A DNA stretch of 64,000 nucleotides, from positions 7,580,498 to 7,644,497 of the forward strand of contig JAUPFP010000005.1 of the NCBI GenBank assembly GCA_036925085.1, in the 5' to 3' direction. Numbering within the stretch: position 1 is the first letter of the stretch; each line of letters starts with the position of its first letter. Below the pieces are notes generated by a model that was not told where the DNA came from, searched no databases, and worked only from the letters and a program-made list of their open reading frames with translations. A program made the translations under genes and the position numbers. This stretch comes from Brachycybe producta (Eukaryota; Arthropoda; Diplopoda; Playtdesmida; Andrognathidae). Shown one piece after another: positions 41,801 through 54,800 of the stretch.

Positions 41801-44800
41801 TCTTTTGTATCTCATACAAAATGGAAAATATGTTACAATGTTGCATAACAGACATTAAGCCTAGTACACACTTGGATAAAAAGTCGCACAACAATGTGTG
41901 GAGCTGTCTATCAACTATTGAGATAGTTGCATCTCTATCCTTATTTCGCAACACGTCCACAATAAAAAAAATGTTGCGCAACATTGTATCATGTTTTTTG
42001 TTTTTGATGGACTACAAAAGACACAGCAATTTTGTCTTGCAATAGTCTCGAGACTACGGAACATTGTCTCTAGACATTCTAGCAAGTGAATTTCGACAGT
42101 TGTTAGACAAAGCCAGATACTAGTCACACGACTTTGTGTCCAAGTAAGTGTGTACTAAAGCGTTAGGCTTAAGAACAACATTCCAGCTTAATTTAAACGA
42201 TATTATTTTTCATAATAATATTTTGTAATTTGTAAGAAGGTTATGAGTTAGATATGACAATTTACTGTTATATGTGAGTTATTAAGCTTATATGTAGTGA
42301 CCCTATCACATGGTTTTTTTTTTAATAATGGAACCCTGATCAGAGGGTTAAAAAAGAAGTTCAAGTGCCAAGTTTCCTTCTTGAATTTAGACCTTAGACT
42401 GTTGTTGCCCCTATTGGAGTTTGTAGTTCAGTTTGTCAGACCAATTTACTCACAAATCTCCATTCGACTTTATATTATTACCAATGACAATGATGGATTA
42501 TTTCCATGGTCAAAGGTATGCCTAATGCATCATGCATATAATATATATTATGAAAGCATAAAATGAGCCTTTTTAGGGTTGGGTGCCCTTAAGCTATGTA
42601 TAAAAAAATAAAGCTCATTTTACATAAGACCTACAACAGAAAATTAAAATACTTTATACTTAAATATTGTTAGGCCAAACATAATCAACAGTCTGACACT
42701 TTTTTTTCAAACATTAATAACCAAAACGCTGTCATGTTTTTAAATTCAATATCTGACAGTAGAAAGTTTTAAACCTCGAATTTTTAACATAGACAATTTT
42801 TTAGTGTTTAAAATGTAATGGCAAATTAAACATTTTATATCTTTTTAAAAATCACCTATTATTTCAGGGTTTTTTTTCTTAAAATAAATTAAAAATTAAA
42901 TGAAATTACTGACCCATTGGAAATAGGCTATTATACTCTTCTTACTCTTCTACATGTAGTTTCCAAAAGAACACTTTAAGCAGCGTTTTAGGCTACATTT
43001 TCAATTAGTGTTCTTAATAATAAAACAATGAAAACTGAAATCAGTTAGGTCAAGGCCCCCACATGCAGAAAAAAGCCAACGGAAAATAGAATTTATTTCA
43101 TTTGAATATTTCTAATCTATTTATTAGGCAAAACATAGCCATATAAAAGGTGAAGTTGTTACTTCCTGTCATGTGAAATTACATGTTATCAATTATCAGT
43201 CAAGAGTATTTCGAAAGATTTTTAATTTTAGCCATATCAACAAAATTATTTATGCAAAAATAAATAATAAAAAGTGCCGAACTGACTAAAAAAAGATCGA
43301 ATGTTCTTATTAGGACATTATATCTCTTAATATAGGCCCTGCATTGGCTCACCTTTAGCCTTTAGGCCAACTAACTTGTTGTTTATTTTCCTCGCCCATC
43401 ATTGCGTCAAAAAAGTCATTTTAGAAATATTGAAAACTTACGTTGAACAGGAAACGTTTATAATAATTTCAATATTTGTACCTTAAAAATTTTATTTACT
43501 TCTAGTTTTAAAATAACTTGGATTTTCGCTTTCCATATCTTTTCTAAATCTAAATTAAAAGTTTCAAACAATTTACAAGTTTTCAACTTGAGATGAGTAA
43601 TTGCCTGACAATAAAGGGTTAATATGTGGATTGTAAGAAGTGGTGGCAGAATAGAGAAAATGCCATAAAACAATTAAGCTTTAAAAAATACCGGTTATAT
43701 GGGGGGCTTCTCAATTAAATTTATCCATTAAAATACAATTTCCTTTCAATTTTCTTTCATGTCAATCATAATTAAGATTTATCGCTTATTGAAATCTTTT
43801 TTTTTTTCATATTGAAAACTTAAAAGTCTTGTTGTTTTCTCTTCTCCTTTTATACAAACAAGAAACTCATCATGAGTAGACCTTGGCATCATTTGAAAAT
43901 AAGATTTTTTATGATTAAAATTTATGAAATTTATGCATGAAATAAGTTTAATTTTAGGATATAAAAACTCCATTGTCTTTATTTTTCTTCAAACATTTCA
44001 TTTGTTTTTATTTTCTTAATTAAATTAATATTCTCTTTCATGGATATAAACCGACTTAATGTGTGTCACGTTATGAATCAACTGATAATCTATTTTAAAC
44101 TTTTATTTAAAACTAGTGGGGTAACCCGTCATAAATGACGGGAGCAAAATTCACAGGCAATTGTGCCCAGCATTAGAATTTCTTTTCCTCCGCCATTTTA
44201 TGACGTCAGACCAAGTAACAAATTAATTAGAAATTGATGATGTTCATAAAAGGGCGGAGGAAAACAAATTTTAATGCTGGGCACAATTGCCTGTGATAAA
44301 CTGTAGTTTAATTTTGCTACTATTATCCCCTCCCCTTTTTATATTTGAAAGAGAAAATGAGGTTTTCATTTTTTCTGGTGTGCGCATGCGCGTCGTTTGT
44401 TCTTTTTTTACTCCTTTCATTTCAATTTCAGTTTCCCCCTCCACGTTTCTCTCTCCCCCCCCCCTTCTCCACGTTCCAACCTTCCCCCCCTTTCCAATTT
44501 AATATCATGGAGTTCTTGGATGGGGAGTGTGCAACATATAGTTGACCTTGAGAAAAAAAGCGGTTCATTTATTCATTTAAATTTATATAAATTCTGACGT
44601 GCTTCAAGGTTTTTGTCCTTGTTTGTACAGCGTTAATCACACACACACACAGACCTGGCGTAATATATATGTAATTGTTAGACTTAAGGATGGTAGAAAA
44701 AATTTCGTCTGAAATATAATTTATCTAATTTGAATAATTTCATTCTATTTGGCCGAAATTATGCAGGAAAAAAAAGATGAAATTGTTTCTTTCTGCCATG

Positions 44801-47261
44801 TAGAATTACATTTTATCAGCTAATAGGAATTCGTTTTTCAGACTTCATGGCTCCTCCTTTTTGTTTATCTTCTTCAGTTCCATGAACTGTTTTCTGTTGT
44901 ATTGTGCAAGAACCTTTGAACGCGAAGAAAAGCAGAAAAATAGTTGATCTTTTGTTTAAATTTTGAATTTATATTTTCTGCTTTTATTTATGTATGTGTG
45001 ATCCCAGGCTTTAGTCACATATATATATATATATATTATATATAGGGCCTATACATCATAAAATGTTGCACTCAAAAAGATTGCCCCCTATTGTTAAATG
45101 ATGGCAGTGGGTCACTTAATTTAGTTTTCTGAATCGAAATACTATTTAGCACGGAAAAAAAAAAGGAAAAGAAAAAGCTGAGAAATTTTATTTGGTGCAA
45201 TTTCTTAATTTATTTTACCAATTCCATTGTTGCTGTGTTATTTTTTTTTGTTATTGTTGCGCTTTTCACTTTTGCAATGAAGACATACAGAGGGAGAAAA
45301 AAAAAATCAACAAAAAGTTTGATTACTCACAGAACAATTCACGAACTACGAGAATTGTAGGTATGAAAAGTTCATTTATTAATAAAAGCACACAACACAA
45401 TGAAACAAAAAAAATATGATTCCAAGAGTTATGCATGAATTATTCATATTTGGCTCAACACTAAATAGAAGAAAGAGAAGAAGAAAAAAAAAATAAAAAG
45501 GATTTTATGGCTAGTTTTGGTTTTTATCCTTTTGTTCAAAACTCAAAGCCTAGGTATTAGCACTAACATAAAACCTAAGGTAGACTATAATCAATTGCAA
45601 TTATTATGCACTGTATTCAAAGATACCACATGAAGAGAGAAACTGAGAAAGAGAGAAAAATGTATCATTCAATAGAGTTTTTAGCAGGAATTGAATTCTA
45701 TGGAAGTAGCAATTTCTTTTTATTTCAAAACGACTTTTGTCTTTATTACAGGGTATATACATAACGCTCGTATATATGCATAGATTGAAAAATGCAATAA
45801 ACATGAACTCTTGTTACTTTATGTTTTAAAAACAAAAATTTCAGGTGATTTACATACTAGATGTTCATATTCAGTCTAAACACAAGTTAGAGTTAAAATA
45901 CCACATAGTATAGTCAAAATAGCCACATTTTAACTTACAGTAAATAAAAAAAATGACTATCTTATCTTGTTAAGAAAAAAAAAACGTTTTGCACAATATC
46001 TGGTATTGCTTCTGTAATACAATTTGCTTCAAAATAGAAGTTTAATTTTTATTGTTGTTATTCCTTTTGGAATTTTCAGTTTATTATGGCTTTACAATTC
46101 AGGGTGCTATTCTTATTAGGTGCAATTAGAGTTGAGCACTGGCTCAGCTCAATTAGTTTAGCTTCGAAGTGACTTACTTCACATTTCATATACATTTATT
46201 TGGAATAAAATCATAGCAAATGTCTGAGCTGAGGATGAAGAAACTTAAATTTTGAGATATTCATGGATGCCATAATTTTAATTGAATTTTATATTTGCAT
46301 GGGGGAATTGTTATGGTATGTATTAATAGGTTTATTTTGATATTGCAGTTCTTATGCTGCTTTTGAATTAAATTGTTCTTCTGCCATAGGCCCTCTCTGC
46401 ACTGCTTACAGAATAATTATTCAAATTCAAATTGAAAACTCACTTTCGTTTTGACTACGAATGTGTCCGTAATAAAGAAATTCAAATGAACTAATTGTCT
46501 TTTCTTGATCATATATAAGACAATCTCAAATTAATTATTGATTTTTGTTTCACAAATCAAAGTTTGCAAAACCTTAAAACTTTAGTATTACGGAAACAAT
46601 TGATGAAAAGTTAATGTTTAAACTTATTATCAACATAAAAATTTCTAAATTCCATAAATTAAAATATTATTCTTTTAAAGTTTTCAAAAGTTGAAAGTTG
46701 TTTTCAAAACACAAAAGTAACTAAAATTTTTATTTCCGTTTTAATTGATATTAAATTAATATTTATTTATTTTTTCTTTGTTTTTTTTTATTTTTAGTCG
46801 AAAAAATGCGATAATACTACGAACACAACTTCCTGTACGAGTTCATGCGATTATTGGTAAGTCCTAAAACCAATCTAAAGTTCATTTTTGTGTTACTACA
46901 CTCACACACTATATAGGCCTATACTATCACTTTTTTTTTTCGCTGCTAAAGTTTTTTAAGCCTACAAATTACAATTGGTATAACGGATTTAGAATGGAAA
47001 TAATCTCTATAAAGTGTCTATGTGCCAATGCATGTCGAATGGTGTAAAAAAAAGTTACACCATATACAATACAAGAAGAAGACAATAGTTGCAAATTTTT
47101 AACATCACACTCACTGCTCCAAACATTTTTTCTCCTTTCCCATCTCTCTTTCTCTCTTTCCTTCTTGACGTGGTATCACATACAAGTGAACCATAGCACA
47201 CAAAGTTCTATGTCATGGACAGCCCCAATAATATACCGAAAGTGCTGAAAAGTCTTCTTCC

Positions 47262-47333
<72 letters not shown>

Positions 47334-50300
47334 ATATACCGTTCAGTTGTTCATGTCAAAAAGCTTAGGCGTGCTCATGATTTTTAAAGTTTTAACTTAT
47401 ATATAAGTTATAACCTCATATTCTGATGGAGATCATCTTGTATGTTATATGTACATGTAGTTCAATGCCCTCTAAACAACCGTTTAAAAATTATATTTAT
47501 AAGCTCATATAGTTTGTACAGCTTAGCCAGTTAGCACTTATGAATCCCGGAATATTATGCTACAATCACATTGGCAATATTTACAGCAAGATTCGCTGCA
47601 ATGTGTTCTTGAATTAATTGCATTTGCCAATGTGATAATCCTCTTGCAAGTCCTGTTGTAGTTTCTTACGCCGCGATCATATTGGCTATTTTCCTCACAA
47701 GATTTCATGCAAGAAATAAGCCAAATGTCGCTATAAATCTTGCACCGTTTCTTGCAATAATAAAAAACGTAGATTACCGTTTTCTGTAAGACGTTGTGGA
47801 AGAAATCACTTTTAAGTCTTGCAATAATATTTATCACATTGGCAATTGCAATTCATTCAAAAACACATTCCAATGAATCTTGCTACAAATATTGCCAATG
47901 TGATCGCCGCTTTACACACACACACACAGTGCTTGCAGAAAGCGCTGATTTTCTTGTAAGAAAATCTCTACATGATTTACAGCAATATTTTGACTCAATT
48001 CTTGCATGAAAAATAGCTAACATGTGATCGCCGCTTTACTCCTATTTATTTTAAAAATTTACATGTCATAAAAGTTATATATAGATAATGTTTACTTTTC
48101 AAAAATATAAATAGGCCTATCAACAAATTTAAACAGCTGACAAAGTTTTAGGCGGTTTGTTTAAGTTGTTGTTCTTTTTTAAAGTAGAGTCACTTATACA
48201 GAACTGTACCAGTATATAACTTTAAAATTTCTTTTCTAGTTTTAAAATGAGGTTTTTAAGTCAATTAGATTTGCAAATAGTTTTTTTTTTATAATAAAAA
48301 TGACAAGTTGTTTGTCTAAAACGATTATCTCATATACACTTTTTGTAGAGTTAGCTGCTCAGTAGTTAGATTTCCATCAAAGTTTACTTTGATATTAAGG
48401 TTGTGTCAATATTTGTTTGTTTGATCAAATATGTAAATTTAGTATATATTAGTTCACGATTTACATAATAGACGTAACCTACACATTTTAGAAGTTTAAA
48501 CATTAGAAACAAAAATTTTAGTTGGCGATTTTGCTAAAAGTATTTTTTTTATCACAATATTTAAAACAAAAATAAACTTTAAATTTGAAATTTAATTTAA
48601 CTGTACAAATAACCTTTAATTGAACTTTAAATTTTAATTTAACTGTAATTACCTTTAATTGAATTTTATATTTTAATTTAAGTGTAATAACCTATAAGTG
48701 AAATTTCAATTTTAATTTAACCTTAATTTTTTTTTTCTTTTTCTCAATTTTGCTTATGAAAAACCGCTCATTTAGAAATTACATAATCGTTTTAGTAAAT
48801 ACCTGATATCAGTGAAGACGTGTTTTAAACTCATTATTCTAAATTACGAGCGTTGGAATAAGTGATTTTGACAAACAGACAAAACTAGTTTTTACTACAA
48901 TTAGATGAAATTAATTAATTCAAACTAGTTTTCACTAGTTATTAGTTAAAACTCTTATTTCATGATTTTTAGTATTTTCTGCAATATAAAGTACACCTGT
49001 TTAAGCCCCTGTGCAATCAGCTACACATTAAACAACAACACTTCAAAGAGTTATTGTTTAAAATTTCTAACAATTTATTATTTATTATTATTTTTAAATA
49101 TTTTATCATATTTTTAAGTTTACTTGTAAAAAGATGCGCCTGAACCCCGCCCTTTGAATTTCTATATTTCGTTTTACACAAAAGTGATTTATTTCTTTAC
49201 TAATAATTTATACACTTTTTTTTATATCTGTAAAGTCGATCTTATAAACTTTTATGATGATACCCTTTTAAGGTTACACAACTAACAGAAAAAAAGTATA
49301 AAAAAAAACTTTCTGTTGGTAATATTTGAGGTCAGTCACTTTTTTTTGAAACCATAAATATTCTCCGTTATCATTAATTGCTGATTTCAGATTGTTTTTA
49401 TGTTTTCATTATTATTCATCACTTCCAAAGTTCATATAACACGCTGCTGCAACATTCAATTCACACCATAAATTATTACCTTTAGTATAATGTAATAATG
49501 ATGATCATGCACCTTTACTTAACCTAAGTTTGAATCAAGAAATTACACCTATAAATATAAAAAAAACTCTTTCCACCCTTTATTTTTGTAGGTAAACTAA
49601 ACTTGTTAAGATGTTTTATGACCATCTGATTTTCGAACTCTGGTTAATTTCTGTTATTTAAAGTTGGGCCATTTTAAAACTTGCAAAAAAAAATTATTTT
49701 AAAAGATATCACAATCAAAATACCCCTAATTGGTTGAGCTACTACCCTTCTAGTTTTTAAAACACTTTCAAGTTTCTGTTAATTCTGCAAACCCACCTTA
49801 AGATGGTTTATGAACAGCAGATTCAGGAGCAAGAGTAAGAAAAAAACGTGTTGATATTTTTCAAAATAAATTTTTATAGCTAAAAATTTTAAAAATTATT
49901 GTTCGCTTAAAGTTAGCCCAGTTTAAGGTCAGTTTAATGACACAAAAAAAGCTTATTTTAAAAGGTATCAGAATGAAAATAACCTTACATGCTTGAGCTA
50001 CCTCTTCTAGTTTTTAAAACACTTTCTAGTTTCTAAAACACTTTCAAGTTTCTAAAACACTTTCAAGCTTCTGACAGACAGAATAACCAGATTCTTTATG
50101 GACATAAGAATTGTTGGTTGGTCTTTCCCAATTTTTTTTTAAATGATTGAAAAGAAAATTGTAAAAAACTACATTTCCAAAGTAAAGTAAACAAAATGTG
50201 ATATTTTGAAAAAAAAAAGTAGATTTTGTTTCGATAAAGCATTTTTTCATGTATTTTTATATTTGCAGAAAAACTACTTCACTCTGAAGGCCGAGATCTA

Positions 50301-51803
50301 AGACGAGCACTTTTTTCTTTGAAACAAATTTTTCAAGTAAGTTTATTCAAGAAAGAAAGAATGAAAAAAAAAAATGGTTTCTCTTAAGACAACAACTTTA
50401 TTCTTGTTTGTCGTCAGTTGGGTGGTCCGCCGATCCGGCCATGTTTACTTCTGTTTCTTGCATTTATAATAATTATTGTCAATCTTAAGAGAACCCCCTC
50501 CAAATGTTCATATGAGTAATGAGTCTAATGACATTATCACAATATAGAAAGCATAATTTTTGTATCCTTATTAATTTTAATACAAACTTTATTTGATCCG
50601 ACTGTATTAATCACACTATAATAAAAATAGCAGTTTAAAAATATTAATACTTAAATTAATATTAATATTACAATTATAATAAATTTTGAGGAATTAAAAA
50701 AAATTAAATCGAAGTTAGGTAAGGTAAGGTAAAAAGCACTATGAACATACTGTATTTGTCCTGCTTTTAAAATTAATTTTACATTAACAAGGGAAAAATT
50801 TTATGGCATGCGTTAATAAATTAGGGTATTCTTTCAAAAAGAGACTTGTAAATTATGTTACAAATTAAAACAGGTAAAATTTAGGCATTTTCATGTTGAT
50901 ATTTTCTAAAATAAATGATTTATTTCAGATTGGAAATCTGCTACAAAATATTAACATAACAATACTATTAAGACTGGTTAACACAGATGGTCAGAAGCAG
51001 ACTTTTGCAAGTTATTTTTAATTATCTTGTTCCCACTGTGCAACACTTAATTTCTTCTGAAATGTGTTAAAAAAATAAATGTTGGGCCAAATTAGAAAAA
51101 TTGCGGTCAACTTCATTTGACACAATCAACAAAGGCATTTTGATTAATTTGTGCGTAGATTTTGATTACTTCATTTTAATATTATTTCATTAAATATGCT
51201 GTATATTCAAATCAAGAATAGAAAGAAACAAATTTTACTGTAAAATTTTATGAAACAAGAATTTTCAGTTTTTAACCACACCCTTTCCTCATAGTTTCTT
51301 CTTCTAGCATGGTAACACCACTTTCCAAATTATTCAAACTTTACAAACAAAACCACTTGAAGTAACTTAACTGTTAATATCCAGTTACTAACATACATTG
51401 AAACACAAGCAGGCTTTTCACAACCTCAAACTTAATACAAAGGACCAACCTAACATAAGATGTAGGCCTGCACAAGCAATCTTGTATACTATATGTTTAA
51501 TTGTCGAGAGAGAAAAAAGTTAAAAACTGTGTTGCAATTATCACAAATCTCTAGATAATTTGCATAAGAGGTTGATAAAACAGCATTTTTTAAGGTGTTG
51601 TTGTTGTGAAAAACAATATAGCCCTACAACTTTTCTACAAGCACTTACTAATTTGCATATGATGTGTTTTTCTTGTTTTGTTTATTGTAGGATGACAAGG
51701 AACTCGTACACGAATTTGTTCAAAACGATGGCTTGGCCTGCCTCATTAAAGTGGGTTCCGAAGCAGACCAAAATTATCAAAATTACATCTTACGAGGTTT
51801 GAT

Positions 51804-51845
<42 letters not shown>

Positions 51846-54800
51846 TACTACTACTACTATTACTACTACCATTACTACTAGAATTATGCTATAGGCGCCG
51901 ACTGCATGATTGCATTGTAGCACTTAATGAAACTTTCTATATGATGCTCATCAGCTCCTTGGGATTTTTCAATTTTACCATTTTCTCTAATTTTTATACT
52001 AGTTACAGTGGTTCTCAAACATTTTTTTTTCAACCATGGCATAGTATTTTGCCTTGAGAAATTGTGGCACACCTAGCAAAACTCAATGCACACTAGTGTG
52101 CCACAGCACACCCTTTGGAAAACACTGATTTAGTGTGAGCGTGCAATACGAAAGTTTAGATTATTTTGCTTTTTTCCAGTAAAATTACAATTTATTTGAA
52201 ACTATTAAATTATATTATCTATCACATTCAATAAAACATCAAAAATTTCGTGGCGCACCTAGTAAAACCGATGGCACACCCTTTGGAAATCACTGTGCTT
52301 GTTTCTGCCAAAAAGAAACCCCTACAGTTATGTTAACACTGTTTGCTTAGTTCGAGTGAACAACTGGCTGAACACACAACTAACACTTATATACAGTGCT
52401 TAGCACAATATAGCCTCTAACAATCATCGAATCATTCTATTATTAAAGCATACCATGTGACATAACCACACCCTAGCTGCTGAGCACCTCTTAAATTTGT
52501 TAAATTTGGCGCCTATGACTGCTATTATTACTCATATGTAGCTCACATTTCCATTACCTTAATAACTATCAGTAATCATTCATTATTCATATTTCGTAAA
52601 GCATTAGGTCAAGTGATGCTCTACGTAGACGGTATGAATGGCGTGATTGATCACAATGAGACTATTCAGTGGTTATATTCTTTGATATCATCCAAAGTAA
52701 GTATTTTCTCCTAAGTGTTGTTACGAAGAATACGATTGCTCGAGTAACATTTTAAATCTTACAACATTGTTTAGTATCGACTGGTTGTAAAAACTGCACT
52801 GAAACTACTACTTGTTTTCGTCGAATATACCGAATGCAACTGTTCTCTGTTAATCAATGCTGTCAATGCCGTAGACACGACCAGAGGTGAGAGCTTTGGC
52901 AACAATTCTGAACATTGCAACTTGAAAATAGAACCAATCTTAGAACAGGTTTAAACGTCTTAATAGGTGTGAAACCGTGGACCAACATTATGGTGTTACT
53001 GAATGACAAAGATTCCGTGGACATGGAACTGTTAATATATGCCATGACATTAATTAATAAAGTAAGAACTTTACAAATTAGTTACATAACTTATGTCATT
53101 CATCATTTACTTGACTGACTTTTTTTATTACTAGATGCTGAATGGAGTTCCAGATCAAGATACTTATTATGACGTTGTGGACTGTCTCGAAGAACAAGGA
53201 ATGGAGAGAATTATTCAACGTTACATGTCAAAACAAGGAACCGATCTGGATTTACTCCAACAATTCCAACTATATGAAGTTTGTTTTCGTTTGAATTAAT
53301 TTCTAACATGAGAAACGGCTTTCAATTACAATTGTTTCATTAACATCCAGAGGGGATTTTTGAACTAGGCGCAGTGGGCGCGCGCTTAGAGCTTAGAAAT
53401 TTTAGAGAACCCCTCCCACACCCCACCCCCAGCAACTTGAACGTATTTTAGAAACTAGAAAGGTATTAAGGGTATTTTCATTTTGTTATCTTAAAATAAA
53501 CTTTCTATATCAGTTATAAAATTAGGCAACTTTAAGTAGACGATATTTTTTTTTATTTTTGTCTATAAAAAGTTTATTTTCAAAATACTATTAAGCGATT
53601 CAGCTACCCGTTCCAGTTTCGTTTCAATTTCATCTTAGTGTTGCTCCTGAACTGCAAAATACATGTAACCAGTTTGAAAATCAGCTGTGCATAAACGAGC
53701 TTAATGAAACAATTTTTTTTAACAAGTTTTTAAAAAAAAATTTCAAATACTTAATAAATAAAAAAAATCTGAATACACTAATTAGAATATTATAATTTTT
53801 CTTTGATCTGTAGGCTGTTCTTAAACAAGAGGATGGCGACGAAGAAGGAACAATAGTTGTTTTAGATCCGAACTTCAGGTATCTCCTCTCGACATTTTGT
53901 CGTTGTTCGAAGTACGGTACTTAACATTAATACATTTCTACTTTTAATAAAAGGCAAGTTCCAAGGATGCGAAAGTCATTAGATGAAAATGACAGAAGAA
54001 AAAGTAGAAGGCATTCATTAGGAAATGTTATCATCACTCCACCGACGAGGCAAATGGTAAATCAACTACCAACTACTCCAGAGGAACCCACAAGAAGATG
54101 GCGAAGGTACAGTACCAAAACTAATCTGACTGTTACCACGAAAAGAATGGTACACTTTTATGTTTTTGTATATATACAGAGAAGATAATCACGTGAAGGA
54201 CCTCATCAAAAGAAATGATGCAAAAGTCAATGGAACACATTCGGAAACAAATGGAAGTCACTTGGACATGAATGGAAGCCACTTGGACATGAATGGAAGT
54301 CTCTTGGATATGAATGGTAATTATTTAACACAGTGGAATCAGTTTAACACGAAAATGGATAACACGAAATATGTTTTCGGTCCCGTCCCACAGTATAGGA
54401 TTTCACATATATTTTAATTCTTTTAAGACGAAAATATCCGTTAACACGAATCTTATACATGCATAATGTTTTTTTTTTCCGGTTCCATGAATGAAAATTT
54501 ATGTAAATTCATTTTTGAAACAAGAAAAAAAAATTAACATATCGTTATTTTCAAATTCGCTGTGAAATAATTAGAATGTTTTGTTTACAAGAAAAAATGC
54601 TTAAATCAGTGGCCGGGTTTTTTTCATATTCACTCTTTCTTTTTGCATCCTGCCGAATACATGTTATTACACACATGCATAAACACGACATAATATTTTA
54701 CAAAATATGCAATCCAAAATTACCGATTTTTATTTTAAATAAAGTAGACGAAAACAAGATGCACGTTTTAAATATTAAAAAAACCATTCTTATTATTTGT

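Larger units (their letters stand above)
21717..46797 (+). other. FHOD formin intron 2 (25.1 kb)
   Basis: The longest intron, AT-rich and repeat-dense. Elements inside are listed separately. An unrecognised open frame lies at about 23847-24278. Large parts (for example 24300-26300, 27000-28250, 35100-37200) show nothing beyond A/T runs and occasional simple repeats. Confidence 0.8.
46857..50268 (+). other. FHOD formin intron 3 (3.4 kb)
   Basis: Holds the long TA run, the nested CACATTGGC-family elements and two tandem foldback copies next to exon 4. The stretch 48050-49590 is A/T-rich with TTTAATTTAACTGTAAT-type degenerate repeats near 48570-48730 and nothing else recognisable. Confidence 0.75.

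Noticed and set aside
41739-42127. Open frames on both strands
   Set aside because: They lie in the inverted arms of a MITE and mirror each other for that reason.
47215-47406. (Tyr-Ile)n open frame
   Set aside because: Translation of a TA microsatellite.
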